This document shows, in pieces, positions 62,101-64,000 of a stretch of DNA of 64,000 nucleotides. The stretch's first letter is position 1; each line of letters opens with the position of its first letter. The notes under the pieces are model-generated. The model was not told the DNA's origin. It searched no databases and saw nothing but the letters and a program-made list of their open reading frames with translations. A program made the position numbers and the translations under genes. This DNA comes from Oscheius sp. JU75 (Eukaryota; Nematoda; Chromadorea; Rhabditida; Rhabditidae), in assembly GCA_037178855.1 (NCBI GenBank), contig JASJZC010000007.1, forward strand, positions 8,556,001 through 8,620,000, in the 5' to 3' direction.

Positions 62101-64000
62101 TCAATCAGGGACGTGGCTAGACAAAACTCCTAGAGTGAGATGGTATGAGCGGAGAACCAAAAGAAGCTTTCCGCAGGTGTTTAGGAAAAATGAGCGGGTG
62201 TATATATTCGAAACTGGAGAACAATGACCACATGAGAAGACTACATAATTCAGCGATTTTTTAGTTACATTTCAAAAGTTATTCAGGAAAGTTCTTCTGA
62301 CTAAAACTATCCGGAACTAAATTATGTCTCTCGTTGTGGTAATAGGCAACAGGTTGACAGAGAAAGCTTTACAGATTTACAGAGGTAGAAATCAATTTGA
62401 GGACACAGTGAAAAGAACAAGATAAAAGCAAAAAGTTGACAAAAATGTGCAAAGAAGTGACAGAATAAACTAAAGTGTAAGTTGGTTATCCTAAAAAATA
62501 GAAAGTTCTTTTATTGCGAAGTGTTGACCGGATACAATATGCAGAAAATGGAAACTAACACAGTCAGTTCTGCTATCACTTTCGAGGTCAAGGGCTTGCT
62601 GAAAATCATAGCCAGGTCACTTGGGAGTATTTCGACGGTCAATTGGTGGTAATATCAAGGCAAACACAGCTAACCAAACAATTCCAGCCGCGAACACTGA
62701 TAATCGTGAGGAAATTATAAAACTTTGCTAGAGGATAAGCGGAAATATAACTGGAAAGAAAGGGGCGTAGGAGATTTTAGTTGTAAAATGCAGATGAGTG
62801 TCGGAATCAGAGCGCCGAAGAGGTGCTTCGCTGACGCTGAATAGCCGCGCTCGGATCACACCTCGACTTCAAATGTAAATCACTCCCTCGGACAGTAGCA
62901 GTGGCAAAAGCAGGCTTTACCAAGGAAAAATATCCGGGAAACGGACCACATGATAAAAAGGTGAAGCACTCGAACTACATGGTCAAGCAACACATCTTGT
63001 CACTGCTCGTTCCAATTAAGGAAGAGAGTCTTGAGAAGTAACAATACACAATGGACAAACTCCGCCGAAGGAATCAGCTAATCCACCCTGAAATCCGACC
63101 CGCGCACACTGAGAAAACAGGGCTGTATAGCAGGAAAACAGAGCAACAAGCAGCAGCAGGCTCGCGTGCTCTTTTCGGAGACCGTCCCAATTGGAATAAG
63201 TAATTCAAGAGGGTCCTTCAAAAAGTTACATAGGACGAGCCGCTGCCCGGGATTAATGCTAAGTAGCCCGGATGGCTGAGGATTATTCCAGCTGGAGAAA
63301 GAAGAAGAGGGGGAGGGGTAATTATAAGAAAGAGAGTGAGGTAAGGGGACCTGGCTTGCCGAGGAGGAGGCATCCAGTACGCGCGGTCATTTACAGACGG
63401 ATCAACGAAAGCCGGCTGGTGCCAGTTGCGTGAGCGTGTCTGTTTGTTTAGATACCTACAGGCCACATATCCGCGATTGCACGGGCCTAATGACCGACCT
63501 CCGACTGGTCACATCTAACAGTTCTTGTGACCCCTGCGACACGACTGAAGAATCTAATGATACTGGTTAGCTGTCCTCTCAAATTACATTGAGACAAAAA
63601 GTTAAAATCACTGGATTAGTGAGGAGAAAGAAGACTCAAAACCAGTAGTTTTCAAAGGTGATACACACACTCTTTATCAGGTTGACCCGTAAGTTTTGCC
63701 CTTTCAGCCCATACATAACTTTTGACCCAATTGAGCTGGAGAACTGTTTCAAAAAAGAAAAAAAAGGCAAAATTAGATGTAACTCCCAAAATTAGAGCTG
63801 CAATAGATTGGAAACACCTTAGAATTGTCTAATAAGAGCAGAGAGCACAAAATAAATATAAAAAATATGCATAATCGAGAAAGTTTGTTCTGAGAAATCG
63901 AGCCCGACTGAGAACACAGCTTATCAAGGACTACAAAACTGCTTACAGAGATCGCCCGGCATATGCGCCTCCCGAGAGTTGAATAGCGTTTTTACGTTTT
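59105..64000. other. Upstream region of daam-1, no gene supported
   Basis: About 4.9 kb with only short open frames in conflicting strands and no family match. It could hold the daam-1 promoter, noncoding first exons, or a long 5' intron. The one stretch with coding-like character is at 60763-60969 (listed separately). No tRNA, transposase or long terminal repeat was seen. Confidence 0.4.
60763..60969 (+). CDS. Short open frame of unknown nature
   Basis: A 68-codon frame MDGMSTVTGHEHKAS, ending FDEQAAM-stop, in a region otherwise poor in coding signs. Its acidic/basic pattern (HLEILRAKRYEEDDIQVLRF) looks helical. A GTGAGT donor-like site at about 60867 and GATATTCAG and GTTTTCAG sites at about 60918 and 60931 also allow a spliced reading. 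I recognise no family. It may be an isolated exon, a remnant of a retrocopy or chance. Confidence 0.2.
   Translation: MDGMSTVTGHEHKASSEGNILQQMRETFKFQAILVSHLEILRAKRYEEDDIQVLRFQNCGIFDEQAAM

Noticed and set aside
61772-62227. Open frames on both strands upstream of daam-1
   Set aside because: They overlap each other, and neither shows a domain, signal peptide or splice context.

Overview
The window is from a compact animal genome, most likely a nematode. Introns are mostly about 40-55 nt, with GT donors and TTTCAG or TTTAG acceptors. Several start codons sit just after an isolated acceptor-like sequence, as expected for spliced-leader trans-splicing, and same-strand genes are packed head to tail. 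Gene content fits a nematode: an RPM-1/MYCBP2 ligase, DAAM, BPI/LBP and a LEA-like protein. Many acceptors end in TAG rather than CAG, so I do not assign a genus, and another compact invertebrate is not excluded. There are no bacterial or viral genes, no convincing tRNA or rRNA gene and no CRISPR array.

Layout. 1-1661 (+) is the C-terminal part of VPS54. 4672-1903 (-) is an SLC22-like organic ion transporter, and 6228-4872 (-) just upstream of it is an L-xylulose reductase-like SDR. 7242-22051 (+) is a complete rpm-1/MYCBP2 (PHR) E3 ligase, closely followed by a BPI/LBP-family secreted lipid-binding protein (22385-24599, +). 31101-26071 (-) is a LEA-like repeat protein ending in a CaaX box. 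31.7-34.5 kb (-) holds zinc-finger coding sequence and what looks like a decayed duplicate. 38926-35299 (-) is an RNF207 orthologue, and 40369-39216 (-) is TMED10. YIPF4 (40665-42875, +) is divergent from TMED10. 43250-51551 (+) is an uncharacterised protein with two aromatic motifs and apparently a 6.1-kb first intron. 59104-52902 (-) is the formin DAAM. 59.1-64 kb holds no gene I can support.

Themes. VPS54 (GARP), TMED10 (p24) and YIPF4 all act in Golgi/early secretory traffic; TMED10 and YIPF4 share a 295-bp divergent promoter region. Two E3-ligase-type proteins (RPM-1, RNF207) and a formin relate to neuronal and muscle biology. Several same-strand neighbours lie only 200-375 bp apart (SDR to SLC22, rpm-1 to BPI, TMED10 to RNF207, YIPF4 to the unknown gene), which suggests operon-like transcription resolved by trans-splicing. 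The most unusual items are the LEA-like protein with a geranylgeranylation-type CaaX end, the zinc-finger copy with a stop codon in the inter-finger linker, a possible gene nested antisense in an rpm-1 intron, and the unknown aromatic-repeat gene.
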